DNA of 64,000 nucleotides, taken from NCBI GenBank assembly GCA_030581615.1, contig JAKTTT010000066.1, forward strand, positions 1-64,000, read 5' to 3'. Source of the stretch: Alloascoidea africana. Taxonomy: Eukaryota > Ascomycota > Alloascoideomycetes > Alloascoideales > Alloascoideaceae. Below, piece after piece: positions 10,522 to 20,200 of the stretch. A model generated the notes under the pieces. It had not been told where the DNA came from. It worked only from the letters and a program-made list of their open reading frames with translations, and ran no database searches. Position 1 is the stretch's first letter, and every line of letters starts with the position of its first letter. Both the position numbers and the translations under genes were made by a program.

Positions 10522-11422
10522 ATGCTCTCGTCGATTAATGCAGCGGGCCTTCAGGTATGCGGACCATGGACCTTCAGCACACGCTTCCGAACCCCCGGTT
10601 GCGATTCCTCAACCCTTAACGCTGTGCAGAGGGCCCCTTCATCTTGAAAATGACGCGTGTCCCAAACACACAGCACAGACCGATGAAAATTCATATGCTA
10701 ACAGAGTATTGTCCACGATAGCTGGCATCTTTCTCCGGCAGATTTAATCTCGAAAGCCTGAGGGTATGTCCAAAGTTCCCCATGTTGTTTAGAAAGAAGA
10801 CGCCATTAACAAACCGTTCAGACCGATTCAAATGCCTTGCACAGTCGTTTTGCAGCATTGAGACCCATTACAGAGTTTTTCGACGTTAGACGAATTTCAA
10901 AACCTGCCAACTATAGCGATGCTCAGAATAGAATCGCCTACAATTTGGGCTATTTTTCAAGCAACTACGCTGTCATCTTGGTACTCCTGAGCATTTACGC
11001 ACTGGTCACAAACTTGCTGTTATTGTTTGTAATTGTAAGCCTGTCCAGACAGTTCTCTTCTTTTCTCAGTGCAATTATATATTAACACTTTGGAGCTTCC
11101 CAGATCTTTGCTGTGGGGAGCTTGTTTGCGATAGGAAAGTTGAACGGAGCGGATCTCAACTTGGGTGTCATCAAGTTCACCACATCTCAGCTGTATACCG
11201 CCGTTTTGATCATTTGTATGTTTCTTTTTTTGCTGGTAGACCTGCTGTGGATGAGAATAAACGTGCTAATTACAATTTTTTATAGCTCTCCCGCTTGGAT
11301 TTTTCGCTTCACCTATTTCCACCATCTTGTGGCTTGTTGGAGTATCTGCTATCACGATATTGGGACATGCTGCACTGCTGGAAAAACCAGTTGAAACTGC
11401 ATTTGCCGATGAAATGGTCTAG
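10522..11422 (+). CDS. YIP3: PRA1/Yip3 family prenylated-Rab acceptor membrane protein
   Basis: Five exons, 10522-10554, 10722-10763, 10822-11034, 11104-11215 and 11286-11422, give 178 residues (yeast Yip3 176). PRA1 proteins sit in ER and Golgi membranes, bind prenylated Rab GTPases and may act as GDI displacement factors. Clear family strings are ALRPITEFFDVRRISKPANY, NLGYFSSNYAV, LFAIGKLNGADL, FTTSQLYTAVL, SPISTILWLVGVSAITILGH and the C-terminal LLEKPVETAFADEMV. There are two paired hydrophobic stretches. Exons 1 and 2 (33 and 42 nt) were placed by frame and by likeness to Yip3 (RFNLESLR corresponds to the yeast N-terminal helix); they are less certain than the rest. TOA2 lies 253 bp upstream on the same strand. 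Confidence 0.88.
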
Positions 11423-11744
11423 TGTCTTTGTGGTTGGTGGTCTCCTTTCTCTTCTAAACTATCTCGATATAATCCTCTATTGATGATGAAAAAAAAGTAA
11501 AAATACTGTGTACAATAAGCTTGCTAAAGACATGGGCCACACTGTGATCCAGATCATACATAGATAGAGCTTGTTAAAATCCTAATTTTATTAAGTGGTT
11601 TTTTCTTGTTCACGGAGAATATGTTGCAAAGTAGATAGCGAGTCCAGGATCATCTGATGTGATCTGCGTTTCCCAATATCATCCCATATCTTTTCTTTGA
11701 CCAGGTTAAACTCTTGATTTTCTTCTCCATAACTGTTCACACAA
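11423..11744. other. Intergenic spacer, YIP3 to BNA1
   Basis: 322 bp between two tandem plus-strand genes, AT-rich, with several A and T runs that may serve 3'-end formation. I see no recognisable regulatory motif. Confidence 0.4.
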
Positions 11745-12377
11745 ATGCTTGCTGCTCCGTTGAACCTCCCCAAGTGGCTAGAAGACAATTCGCACCTGTT
11801 ACAGCCTCCGGTGAACAACTTTTGTGTTCAAAGAGGTGGCTTCACGCTTATGGTGAGAACAAGTTTTGGCTTTTTTCGCCCCGGATTTCCGGCCTAATCA
11901 ATCAACGGAGCTTCTCTAGGTTGTCGGAGGCCCTAACGAAAGAACAGACTATCACATCAACCAAACTCCTGAATGGTTCTACCAAATCAAAGGTCATATG
12001 ACGCTGAGGGTCGTTGACGACGGGCAGTTTAAAGATATCACCATTGGCGAGGGTGACATGTTTTTGCTTCCTCGTATGTATCTACAACGGTTGAAATTTC
12101 TACAAATTTCTAACGGTCTAGTCTAGCCAACATTCCGCACAACCCAGTTCGATACGCAGACACAATAGGTCTGGTGGTCGAGCAGGACCGGCCAGAAGAT
12201 ATGAAAGATGGGATCCGCTGGTACTGCCCAAACCCAAAGTGTAGAAAAGTTGTGTACGAAAACTTTTTCCATCTAACTGACCTCGGCACACAGATCAAAC
12301 AAGGAATCATGGAATTTGATAACGATATTGAAAAGCGAACTTGCTCTTCATGTAAAACCGTAGCCACTTCAAAATGA
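11745..12377 (+). CDS. BNA1: 3-hydroxyanthranilate 3,4-dioxygenase
   Basis: Three exons, 11745-11852, 11920-12073 and 12127-12377, give 170 residues (yeast Bna1 177). The enzyme is a cytosolic iron cupin that opens the ring of 3-hydroxyanthranilate to the quinolinate precursor in the kynurenine route to NAD. Iron ligands are visible in [18 protein letters not shown] (the His and Glu of the HXXXXXE cupin motif) and in [11 protein letters not shown] (second His). The conserved FLLP precedes it, and [20 protein letters not shown] follows. The C-terminus carries a rubredoxin-like CPNPKC...CSSCK site found in fungal and bacterial members. Exon 1 ends at ATG|GTGAGA. The gene converges on the dipeptidase with 79 bp between stops. 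Confidence 0.95.
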
Positions 12378-12456
12378 ATAATATATTGCAAAAGTTAATG
12401 AAAAAAAAAACAGTCAATGTATAAAGTATAATACAAGCTAATACAAATTGTATGTG

Positions 12457-15324
12457 TTATTTGTCGTAGTCCCCGTTAAATGCTTTTCTTAACCAATCTA
12501 GCAACCGATCGTAAACAACTTTGGACCCGTTATGATATCCAATAGAATGGTCCGAATCGGGGAATATCTGAATGTCGAAATTCTCCACCTCTTTCAAGTT
12601 GAGTTTGTCCAGAAGCGTCAATGTATTCTGAAAGTGTACATTGTCATCACCAGTTCCGTGCATCACCAAGAATCTAGTGACACTCTTCAAACCTTCCACC
12701 AAAGCATCTCTTGAAATCAATGAGGCATCGTCATATCCATTTTTGTTATCTTGGGGTAAATGCATGTATCTTTCAGTGAATATTGAATCATAAAGCCGCC
12801 AATCCACAACAGGCGCCACTGCCATGCCAAAAGAAAATGTTTCACCTGCATCGACCTCCAATGTTTTCAATGTCAAGTATCCGCCGTAACTCCAACCCCA
12901 GATTGCCATTTTGGCCTCATCGATGTATGGCTTTGCAGCCCAAATTTTAGCTGCTGAAATTTGATCATATGCCTCATTGACGCCTAGTTGATCTCGAACA
13001 GAAGCTCGAAACTTGCGGCCCATATTCTTGGTGCCTCTTCCGTCAACAGACACAACCACAGCTCCAAGTTGAGAAGATACAACTTGCTGGAACCCCAGAC
13101 TGGCAGACATGTCAACTGTTTGGCTATTGGGGCCACCATAAGCATAGAACAAACATGGATATTTGGCGGATTCATTAAAATTGGGCGGTCTAATCTCAAC
13201 AGAATTGACAATAATGTCATTTCCCTCGACATCCTTACCCAAATTTAGCGTTGTTGAATAGTGTGATGTGGGCATATCAAAATTTTTGAGGTTCGCCTTT
13301 GCTTTATCCGATTTATCAAGCTTTGGATATTGCTCCAAAGTTGTAGTGCTCCCATGCAGATCAACAATTCTTTGCCATGGAACGCCTGGTCCCTGATAAC
13401 TAAACAATGCGTACCTGTTTCCAGGTGAGATTTTCACGTCGTAGAACCCATCTTCATCGGTGTTTGTCAAGTTATGGACTGTTGTGTCAGTTTCCGTAAG
13501 AGAAGCTGAATACAGATGCTGTTCAATTGGAGATTTTTCAGTACTCTTGTAGTAAACCTTGTTTCTTTCTAGATCCACTGCGAGCGGTGGAGCGACTACC
13601 TCCCATTTGCCTTTTGTCAACGCCCGAGGCTTGCTTGTGTTTAGTGGTGTAAAATATCCCAAATGCAAGTATCCATCTACAATAACGGTGTCAATGTATC
13701 CATCCAATGGTCTTCCAGCTTTTGCATCTGCAGGAACAAACGCTATATCAGGAACTTTTTCAACCCACCCTCCATCGAGTTCAGAAACATTCTCACGGCG
13801 GACCAAAGTGGTTATATTGGATTTGAGGTCCGTTAATGAGACTTCTAAAACGTCACTCGTTCGATCTGTTCTATGCAACAGTAATTTCTCTTCTCCCAGC
13901 CATGTCGCCTGCAAAAATAATACCTCTTCACCAAGTGTAGAATTTTGTATCTCAATCCCATGTGAGTTTAAAGAAGAGGTATTAAATACAGAAATGGAAA
14001 CACTTGGGTTTGATTCCCCAGGTTTCGGGTATGGCACTTTTTGCATATCTGGATAGAGCTTCTTCTCAGGATCCTCTTGCACATATAATGGGATAATGAA
14101 ATCGGGTACAAGAGTGTCGTTCGTTGTCATGTATGCCAAATAATCCCCGTTGGGAGACCACCAGAGTGCAACGCTTGTACTCAGCACTTCTTCCTCATAT
14201 TCCCAGTCAGCTATACCGTTGTATACTTTTTCATTCCCGTTAGTGGTCACAGTGATTGTTTTATCGACTGACTCTAGAACATTTCTCATGTAAATGTTAT
14301 TCTCGTAGACAAATGCAATTTTATCGCCATTAGGAGACCATTCGCCAATTGAAATCTTCACAGTGCTATTGTTCACCGTATATAGAGGTTCGATATTCCC
14401 TGTATCAATGTCTAATATCCAATAATAGGATAGAGTAGAATGTCTCCATACCTTGTCTGCATCTGTTGAAATCAATGCTTTTTTCAGATCATTTCTTGGC
14501 TTCAAACTCGTTATTCGGTATTCGCTTGAGTTGTAAAAGAAATTATCAGAACTATACAAGACTTTCTGCTTGTCATTGTTTTCGTCATCCGAAACAGTTT
14601 TGGATATATAGCTACTATCTGACTTTGTCAAATATGTTGCAGACCCATTTTTATCATGTGTTGAAGCTATCCAGTCAACTCGTTGTGGGTAACTGTAGAA
14701 AGTACCCCTACGGATATCATCCATTGTGAACTTTCGAATGTTTACAGGCTCACTTGGATTGTTATCTATCGTCTTCGTTATATTGTCATTCGGCTGTGTC
14801 AGATTATTGGATGGATGCTTCGTAGAAGGGATTACTTTTGTTGGAGTAGAATAGATACTGAAAAACACCAGAGCGCCAGTCCATAGGATCAATAATGAGC
14901 CAAGGGAATAGAGCAGCGCCTTTTTAAAAGATCTATCCATGGGCAAAACACGAAATATCGGTTTTCCCCTCTCTAGATCATTTGCTGAATCGTACGTTTC
15001 ATCGTCGTTGTCATCATAACTGCTGGCCTCGTGTTGTGGTTTGGCGCTCAAGTGTGGTACATTCGAAGTAGAGGCCAGCTCAAGAAAATCAAATAGCTCC
15101 GAAGTCGAAGATCTCGGACTCGAGCTTGACGAATGGATGCCAGATTCATAAGTGTTCGAGCCTTCCGCTTCTGGACCGTTTCTGCCATCTAGGTAATGCT
15201 GCGAATAATCATTCTCGGTTGTGGACACCATTTCATATTCAGGTCCCGATAGAGCTGATGTATGACCTGACTGCTGGTGATAACTAGTGTCGCCTCCAAT
15301 TGTTCTCAGTAACCTCCGAAACAT
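12457..15324 (-). CDS. STE13: Type II membrane dipeptidyl aminopeptidase (Ste13/Dap2, S9B family)
   Basis: One intronless frame of 955 residues (yeast Ste13 931). It is a serine exopeptidase that removes X-Pro or X-Ala dipeptides in the Golgi (Ste13) or vacuole (Dap2). A cytoplasmic Ser/acidic-rich tail of about 130 residues is followed by one transmembrane anchor (ALLYSLGSLLILWTGALVFF). Next come an N-glycosylated beta-propeller and the alpha/beta-hydrolase domain. Catalytic residues are Ser in GWSYGGY (about residue 810), Asp in GTGDDNVHF (about 890) and His in DSDHSIGYH (about 926). The propeller Glu pair motif lies in DWEYEEEVLS. Ste13 and Dap2 cannot be told apart from sequence alone; the long cytoplasmic tail leans toward Ste13. 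It shares a 437-bp divergent promoter with the DSC3-like gene. Confidence 0.93.
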   Translation of the reverse strand: MFRRLLRTIGGDTSYHQQSGHTSALSGPEYEMVSTTENDYSQHYLDGRNGPEAEGSNTYESGIHSSSSSPRSSTSELFDFLELASTSNVPHLSAKPQHEASSYDDNDDETYDSANDLERGKPIFRVLPMDRSFKKALLYSLGSLLILWTGALVFFSIYSTPTKVIPSTKHPSNNLTQPNDNITKTIDNNPSEPVNIRKFTMDDIRRGTFYSYPQRVDWIASTHDKNGSATYLTKSDSSYISKTVSDDENNDKQKVLYSSDNFFYNSSEYRITSLKPRNDLKKALISTDADKVWRHSTLSYYWILDIDTGNIEPLYTVNNSTVKISIGEWSPNGDKIAFVYENNIYMRNVLESVDKTITVTTNGNEKVYNGIADWEYEEEVLSTSVALWWSPNGDYLAYMTTNDTLVPDFIIPLYVQEDPEKKLYPDMQKVPYPKPGESNPSVSISVFNTSSLNSHGIEIQNSTLGEEVLFLQATWLGEEKLLLHRTDRTSDVLEVSLTDLKSNITTLVRRENVSELDGGWVEKVPDIAFVPADAKAGRPLDGYIDTVIVDGYLHLGYFTPLNTSKPRALTKGKWEVVAPPLAVDLERNKVYYKSTEKSPIEQHLYSASLTETDTTVHNLTNTDEDGFYDVKISPGNRYALFSYQGPGVPWQRIVDLHGSTTTLEQYPKLDKSDKAKANLKNFDMPTSHYSTTLNLGKDVEGNDIIVNSVEIRPPNFNESAKYPCLFYAYGGPNSQTVDMSASLGFQQVVSSQLGAVVVSVDGRGTKNMGRKFRASVRDQLGVNEAYDQISAAKIWAAKPYIDEAKMAIWGWSYGGYLTLKTLEVDAGETFSFGMAVAPVVDWRLYDSIFTERYMHLPQDNKNGYDDASLISRDALVEGLKSVTRFLVMHGTGDDNVHFQNTLTLLDKLNLKEVENFDIQIFPDSDHSIGYHNGSKVVYDRLLDWLRKAFNGDYDK

Positions 15325-15761
15325 TTTGGATTAACTCTGGCTCAAGCCTATATTCCAAACAGGGGAAAATGGAGATGGCAAGGTTTGGTGAAAAACTTGA
15401 ATATATCTTGCTTTAGAATATGAATTTTCTGGATGTAAAGAGAGCAATCGCCTGAAGTCTCGAGCCCCAGAAACATAAGAAAGGCCAAATCAGTAAAACA
15501 ACAGAAGCAAAGTGACTTTAAGCCTCTATCCGGCTAATGAAAAGGAGCTACAGGCACGTCCAGAACCAAACAGGAACCACTTGAAACGGAGGAGTGGTCT
15601 CTTTTTCTCACACTTGCACCTCCTCCAAGCACACATTATTATCATCCACCACAACTTAGCTGTTACCCGGTCTCCAACTTCTTGGCCCTTGCTTTTTGTA
15701 TCAAAGCCCGGTCCTAAAACAGTTTGCCTTCGCTCTCTCTCTCTCTTTGTGAACAGCGCCG
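15325..15761. promoter_or_regulatory. Divergent promoter, STE13 / DSC3
   Basis: 437 bp between two divergent start codons. It contains TTACCCGG at 15663-15670 and a CT-rich tract just before the DSC3 ATG (about 15732-15748). Confidence 0.55.
15663..15670 (+). promoter_or_regulatory. TTACCCGG element upstream of DSC3
   Basis: Exact TTACCCGG, 99 bp upstream of the DSC3 ATG and 339 bp upstream of the STE13 ATG. The spacing to the nearer start matches other promoters in the window (95, 101 and 103 bp). Confidence 0.5.
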
Positions 15762-16847
15762 ATGTCGAGACTGGGCATAAGCTTTGGAAAGGGGAAGGGA
15801 AAGGCAAAGGACAGGGAGCATTTGCTGCCGCTTACCCAAGACGACCTTGATGGTGAGGATTCTGGAAATGTGAGTAGGATGGATAATGATAAGGGGAAAG
15901 GCAAAGGCAAGGCAAGAGCAACAGCAAAGGCAGGCGATGGAAATATCCATGAAGAGGAAGGGAATTCCCATGGGGATGAATCCTTTGCAAATAAGAACTC
16001 TTCTGCAACGGTGCAAGCCCCGAGGCTAGTGCCACAAGTGACGATTGCTCAAACAGTAATCCGATTCAGTAATGGATCGCTGACGGATTTGGACCTGGGC
16101 GAACGGCCAGCTGCTTCAATCACTGCCAGTTGGCTGAGAACGCAGATTAGGAAAGCATACCATGATCAGACATTCGACAGACGGCTGCGGTTGATACATG
16201 GTGGGCGTGTAATTAATGACAATACCAATTTCATAAAAGATGTGATGAGGATAAACAAGGTGAGCGAGGATGGAGGAGAAGCATTTTATGAAATAGATAA
16301 GAACGGAGAAAGGAAAAGAAAGGCTCCCAAGGTTTATATTCACTGCATTATTGGGAATCAGTTAAGCCCAGAGGAGTTGGCAAAGGAGAATGAATACGAC
16401 TCTCGTCAGCCTGAGAGATCCACGAATCCTGCGCCTATTGGGTTTGATCGTCTGCGATCGGCTGGGTTTACAGAAGAAGAAATCCAGGACCTGAGACAGC
16501 AATTTTCGTCTATCTATGGTGGGATCACAAATACTCTGAGAAGGGCTGAAGGCAGTTTTGGAGATGGAGATGGTGGCAGCGGCACATCTGGTGGTGAGAA
16601 CGAGAATGACATCAGAATCCTGGAAGAGCGGTGGATCGAAACTGGAGGCACGCCCGCTGACACTGAGCAGTTTGCCAGTCAAGCAAACAACGATCTGTTA
16701 ATTGGAATGATGATGGGTTTTTTCTTGGGGATCATGTCGCTGTACTTTATGAGAGAAAGCACCCTTTATACCAAACGCCAAAGAATGGCAATACTAGCCG
16801 GATTGGCTGTAAACTGTGGTGTTTCGTTGCTGAGGCTATACTATTAG
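15762..16847 (+). CDS. DSC3: Dsc E3 ubiquitin ligase complex subunit 3-like protein
   Basis: One exon, 361 residues. Dsc3 is part of the Golgi/endosomal Dsc ubiquitin ligase that, in fission yeast and aspergilli, triggers SREBP cleavage and, in budding yeast, degrades orphan membrane proteins. The N-terminus is lysine-glycine rich (GKGKGKAK repeats). A ubiquitin-like domain (about 95-195) begins VTIAQTVIRFSNGSLTDLDL and includes RLRLIHGGRVI. The conserved Dsc3 C-terminal segment is PIGFDRLRSAGFTEEEIQDL, and two transmembrane helices follow near the C-terminus (LLIGMMMGFFLGIMSLYFM and AILAGLAVNCGVSLL). This matches the two DUF2407 domains of the family in order. Confidence 0.9.
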   Translation: MSRLGISFGKGKGKAKDREHLLPLTQDDLDGEDSGNVSRMDNDKGKGKGKARATAKAGDGNIHEEEGNSHGDESFANKNSSATVQAPRLVPQVTIAQTVIRFSNGSLTDLDLGERPAASITASWLRTQIRKAYHDQTFDRRLRLIHGGRVINDNTNFIKDVMRINKVSEDGGEAFYEIDKNGERKRKAPKVYIHCIIGNQLSPEELAKENEYDSRQPERSTNPAPIGFDRLRSAGFTEEEIQDLRQQFSSIYGGITNTLRRAEGSFGDGDGGSGTSGGENENDIRILEERWIETGGTPADTEQFASQANNDLLIGMMMGFFLGIMSLYFMRESTLYTKRQRMAILAGLAVNCGVSLLRLYY

Positions 16848-17207
16848 GAGAGTTTGGGTTAGAAGCTACGCTGGCTTACTACAGGCAGAACTATACTATA
16901 CTCGAACCTAGGTCGATAGAGCATTGATCACAATGAATAGAAGCGGAACGGAATGGGAGAGCGTTGAGATAAGAGGAAAACTCGCGGTGTAGCATGCTTT
17001 ATTTTAGTTTCTAGCTTTTTTTTTTTAGTTTTTTGTGTTTGTTTTGATTTGATTTGTTTAACTTTCGATTCCAGGAACATTTTAGACTTTTCGGGTGTTG
17101 GGACTAAAAATAGGTGGGAGAAGGAGCACCAAAAATGGACTGCCAAAGCCAAAACCTCCTTTTCGACCTTCTCTTAGCTTTTCTCTTCCTTCCCCTGGCG
17201 ATAAATC
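16848..17207. other. Intergenic spacer, DSC3 to chitin synthase
   Basis: 360 bp between two tandem plus-strand genes. A T-rich stretch (about 17000-17065) fits a DSC3 terminator region; a pyrimidine-rich leader (about 17155-17195) precedes the chitin synthase ATG. Confidence 0.4.
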
Positions 17208-20200
17208 ATGTCTGGAAGTGATATATCCACCCTTCCGTTTTCCCAGATCGATGAGACTGGCATTACCGCGTCCTGTGCGTCGAGATTTCACCAGAACCTG
17301 CCTTACTCGTACATCGGCACGGGCGCCATCGTGGCTATAAACACCTTCAAGAAAATTAGCATTGAACAGACAGAATGTTTCAAGGGCCTTGCAAACAGAG
17401 CTCTACGACGTCTGGTTCTACGGGACGAGAGCCAAGTGATTACTTTTCTAGGAGAACCAGGATCCGGAAAGTCTGAGTTCAAGCAGATAGTCGCGAATCA
17501 CATCCTTGGTTCGTATATTTGTTATTATAATGTGGCCTTTTTGCCTTCTCTTTGCCAACTAACCAAATCCCCCCTTCCAGGAGAGTCCAAATCTGCTCTT
17601 GCTCTAAAGATAAAGGATGCCCAGACCATATTCTCTGCTTTTACCACGACCAAAACAACGTCGTCGAACTCTGCGTCCAGAGCGGGCCAGGTTATCGAAC
17701 TTCAGTACGATGAGAAAAGCATGCTCGTAGGCGCAACTATGCTTGACTACCGTTTGGAAAGATCCAGAATTACCAAGGTTCCCACCTCTGAACGTAACTT
17801 TCACATTTTTTACTATCTTTTAAGTGGCCTCTCGGACGTGGAGAGAGACCATTTGCAGTTGAATGCCCCTGATCAGAGCAGATTTCACTATCTGGGCCAT
17901 CCCTCCCAGTTGTACATAACTGGAATTGACGATACCCAAAAGTTTCAAGAATTGAGACTGGCATTCAAGTCCTTGGCCTTTTCCAGGTCTGAGGTTGCTA
18001 ATATCTGCCAGTTACTGGCTGCCATCATCCACATTGGCCAACTGCAGTTTGTTGACTCTAACGCCAATTCTCTCACAGGCGATGGTTCCGCGACGATTGC
18101 TTCCACAAAAACTTTGTCTGCCATTGCCCACTTTTTGGGCGTTCGACCCACACTGTTGGAAAACTGTTTGCTCTACAAGACCGTGCTAATTAACAAAGAT
18201 CGAGTCACTAATGTCTTGGATGCCGACGGTGCAAGGAAAAATGCGGATGAGCTGGCGCGTTGTCTATATACTTTGCTCTTCTCTTGGGTGGTCGACAAGA
18301 TCAACACTCGTATCTTGCAGGCTGCAGGAGATGTCCCCATTGGGGAAGTAGAAAAGACGATTTCCATCGTTGATTTCCCCGGATTCTCAATCTCTTCAGC
18401 GAATTCTTCTTTGGATAAGCTACTGCATAACTCTGCAATTGAGTACTTGCAAAACTATATGCTGAATTGCTACTTTGAAAAGTCCTCAAACGTGCTAGAC
18501 TCTGAGGGCATCCCCATTCCAAATACTGCATATTTTGATAACTCAGATATTGTGAAAACGCTCTTTAGACCATCTTTGGGTCTACTGTCCATTATTGACA
18601 GCTACTCGAGAAAAAACAAAACAGATACAGCCCTATTGCACTCTTTAGAACGAAGATTTGAAAAGAATCCTGTTGTCGAGGTTACTACAAGATCCCAGAG
18701 ATCGTTTGTCATTAAGCATTTTTCAGGAGAAGTAGAGTACAGCGCAAACAGTCTGTTGTACAACAATTCGGAAACTATTTCGGTTGATGCGATTAATCTC
18801 TTCACCTCTTCTTCAACTTCCAATTTCTTACAAGCTGTTTTCCAGTCAAGTGCCGTCATCAATGAAGAATCTTCTGCTGGGGGTACCGCGGTAAAGGCTC
18901 AATTGTCTTCAATGCCGACTCGGCAGCCCACTCAAATCCGAAGATCTTCGACCAAAAGAACTGCCGCAAGAGAGGCTGCTGCCAGGAGAGAAGCTTTAAA
19001 ACAAGAAAATGAGGAAGGAACAAGTAAGAGGACCACTCGAAGAGCTAGAGACACCGGCGAAAGCAGTTTTGCAGCATGTGGACAATTCACAAGTGCTATT
19101 GAGAACTTGATTGATTCATTTGAAGCGGCCAACCCTTACTTTGTCATCTGTTTGAAACCAAACGACCGCAAAATTGCCAATCAGTTTGATGCTCGCTGTG
19201 TTCGCCAACAGGTTACGGCTTTTGAACTACCAGAAATAATACGGCGGGTGAAAACAATAGATTTTGGTCTTTTTGTACCATTCAAGGAGTTTATCACATT
19301 AGCTGAGAAGAACGAGAGCTTGAAAGAAGGCGAAGGTGGAGAAAGTGTATTTGGAAAAGATTCCAATGTAGGCGAAAAGCAACAAGCCGAGCGTTTGGTT
19401 CGCAAATTGGGATGGATTGAACGTGATGTTAGAATCGGAATAACAGGATTGGTAATTTCAGAGCGCGTCTGGCTTGAACTTGTGGATCCTGAGAACAAGA
19501 TGGTTTACAAGAAGGATGACGATAGTAGCGTATATCCAATGGCCAGCACCAACGATTATGCTGATAACGATGCCTTCTTTTACGATCCGAATAGCGATGC
19601 TCGGACGATTATGAGCACTCAGAATGGTAATAGCAACATGTTTCGATTTAACGATGCAAAATCCAACTATTCTGCCTCTATCATGCACATCAAGGACAAT
19701 GATGAAGTGGCGGGTCAGGCTGTAGCAGAAATACCAATTTCAGGAAAGAGAAAGATTTGGATGTTTATTGTAAAGTTGTTCACATGGTTCATTCCCGATA
19801 AAATGGTCGAAAAAGTTGGACGCATGCCTCGTAAAGATGTTCGGATTGCTTGGAGAGAAAAAGTTGCAATCAACATTATGATTTGGCTTGCGTGTGGAGG
19901 CATTATCCTTTTCCTGGTGGGATTTTCTTCTCTCATTTGTCCCAATCAGCACGTTTATTCACTTGGAGAATTATCAGATTACAGCTTTTCAAACAGTCCC
20001 AAAAAGTCATATGTTTCGATTCATGGTTATGTCTTTGACGTTACACAATTTTCTTCATCTCATTATCCAACAATTGTGCCTCGGAGATCGATTCTAGTTT
20101 ATACAGGTAAAGACGCATCCCAACTATTCCCGCTTCCAGTTTCTGCACTTTGTAATGGGACAAATGGCGGCCAGGTTAGTCAATACATCAATTTGGGTTC

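Noticed and set aside
10280-10747. 155-codon plus-strand frame upstream of YIP3
   Set aside because: It contains the small first exons of YIP3 in other frames; the frame itself has no family resemblance.
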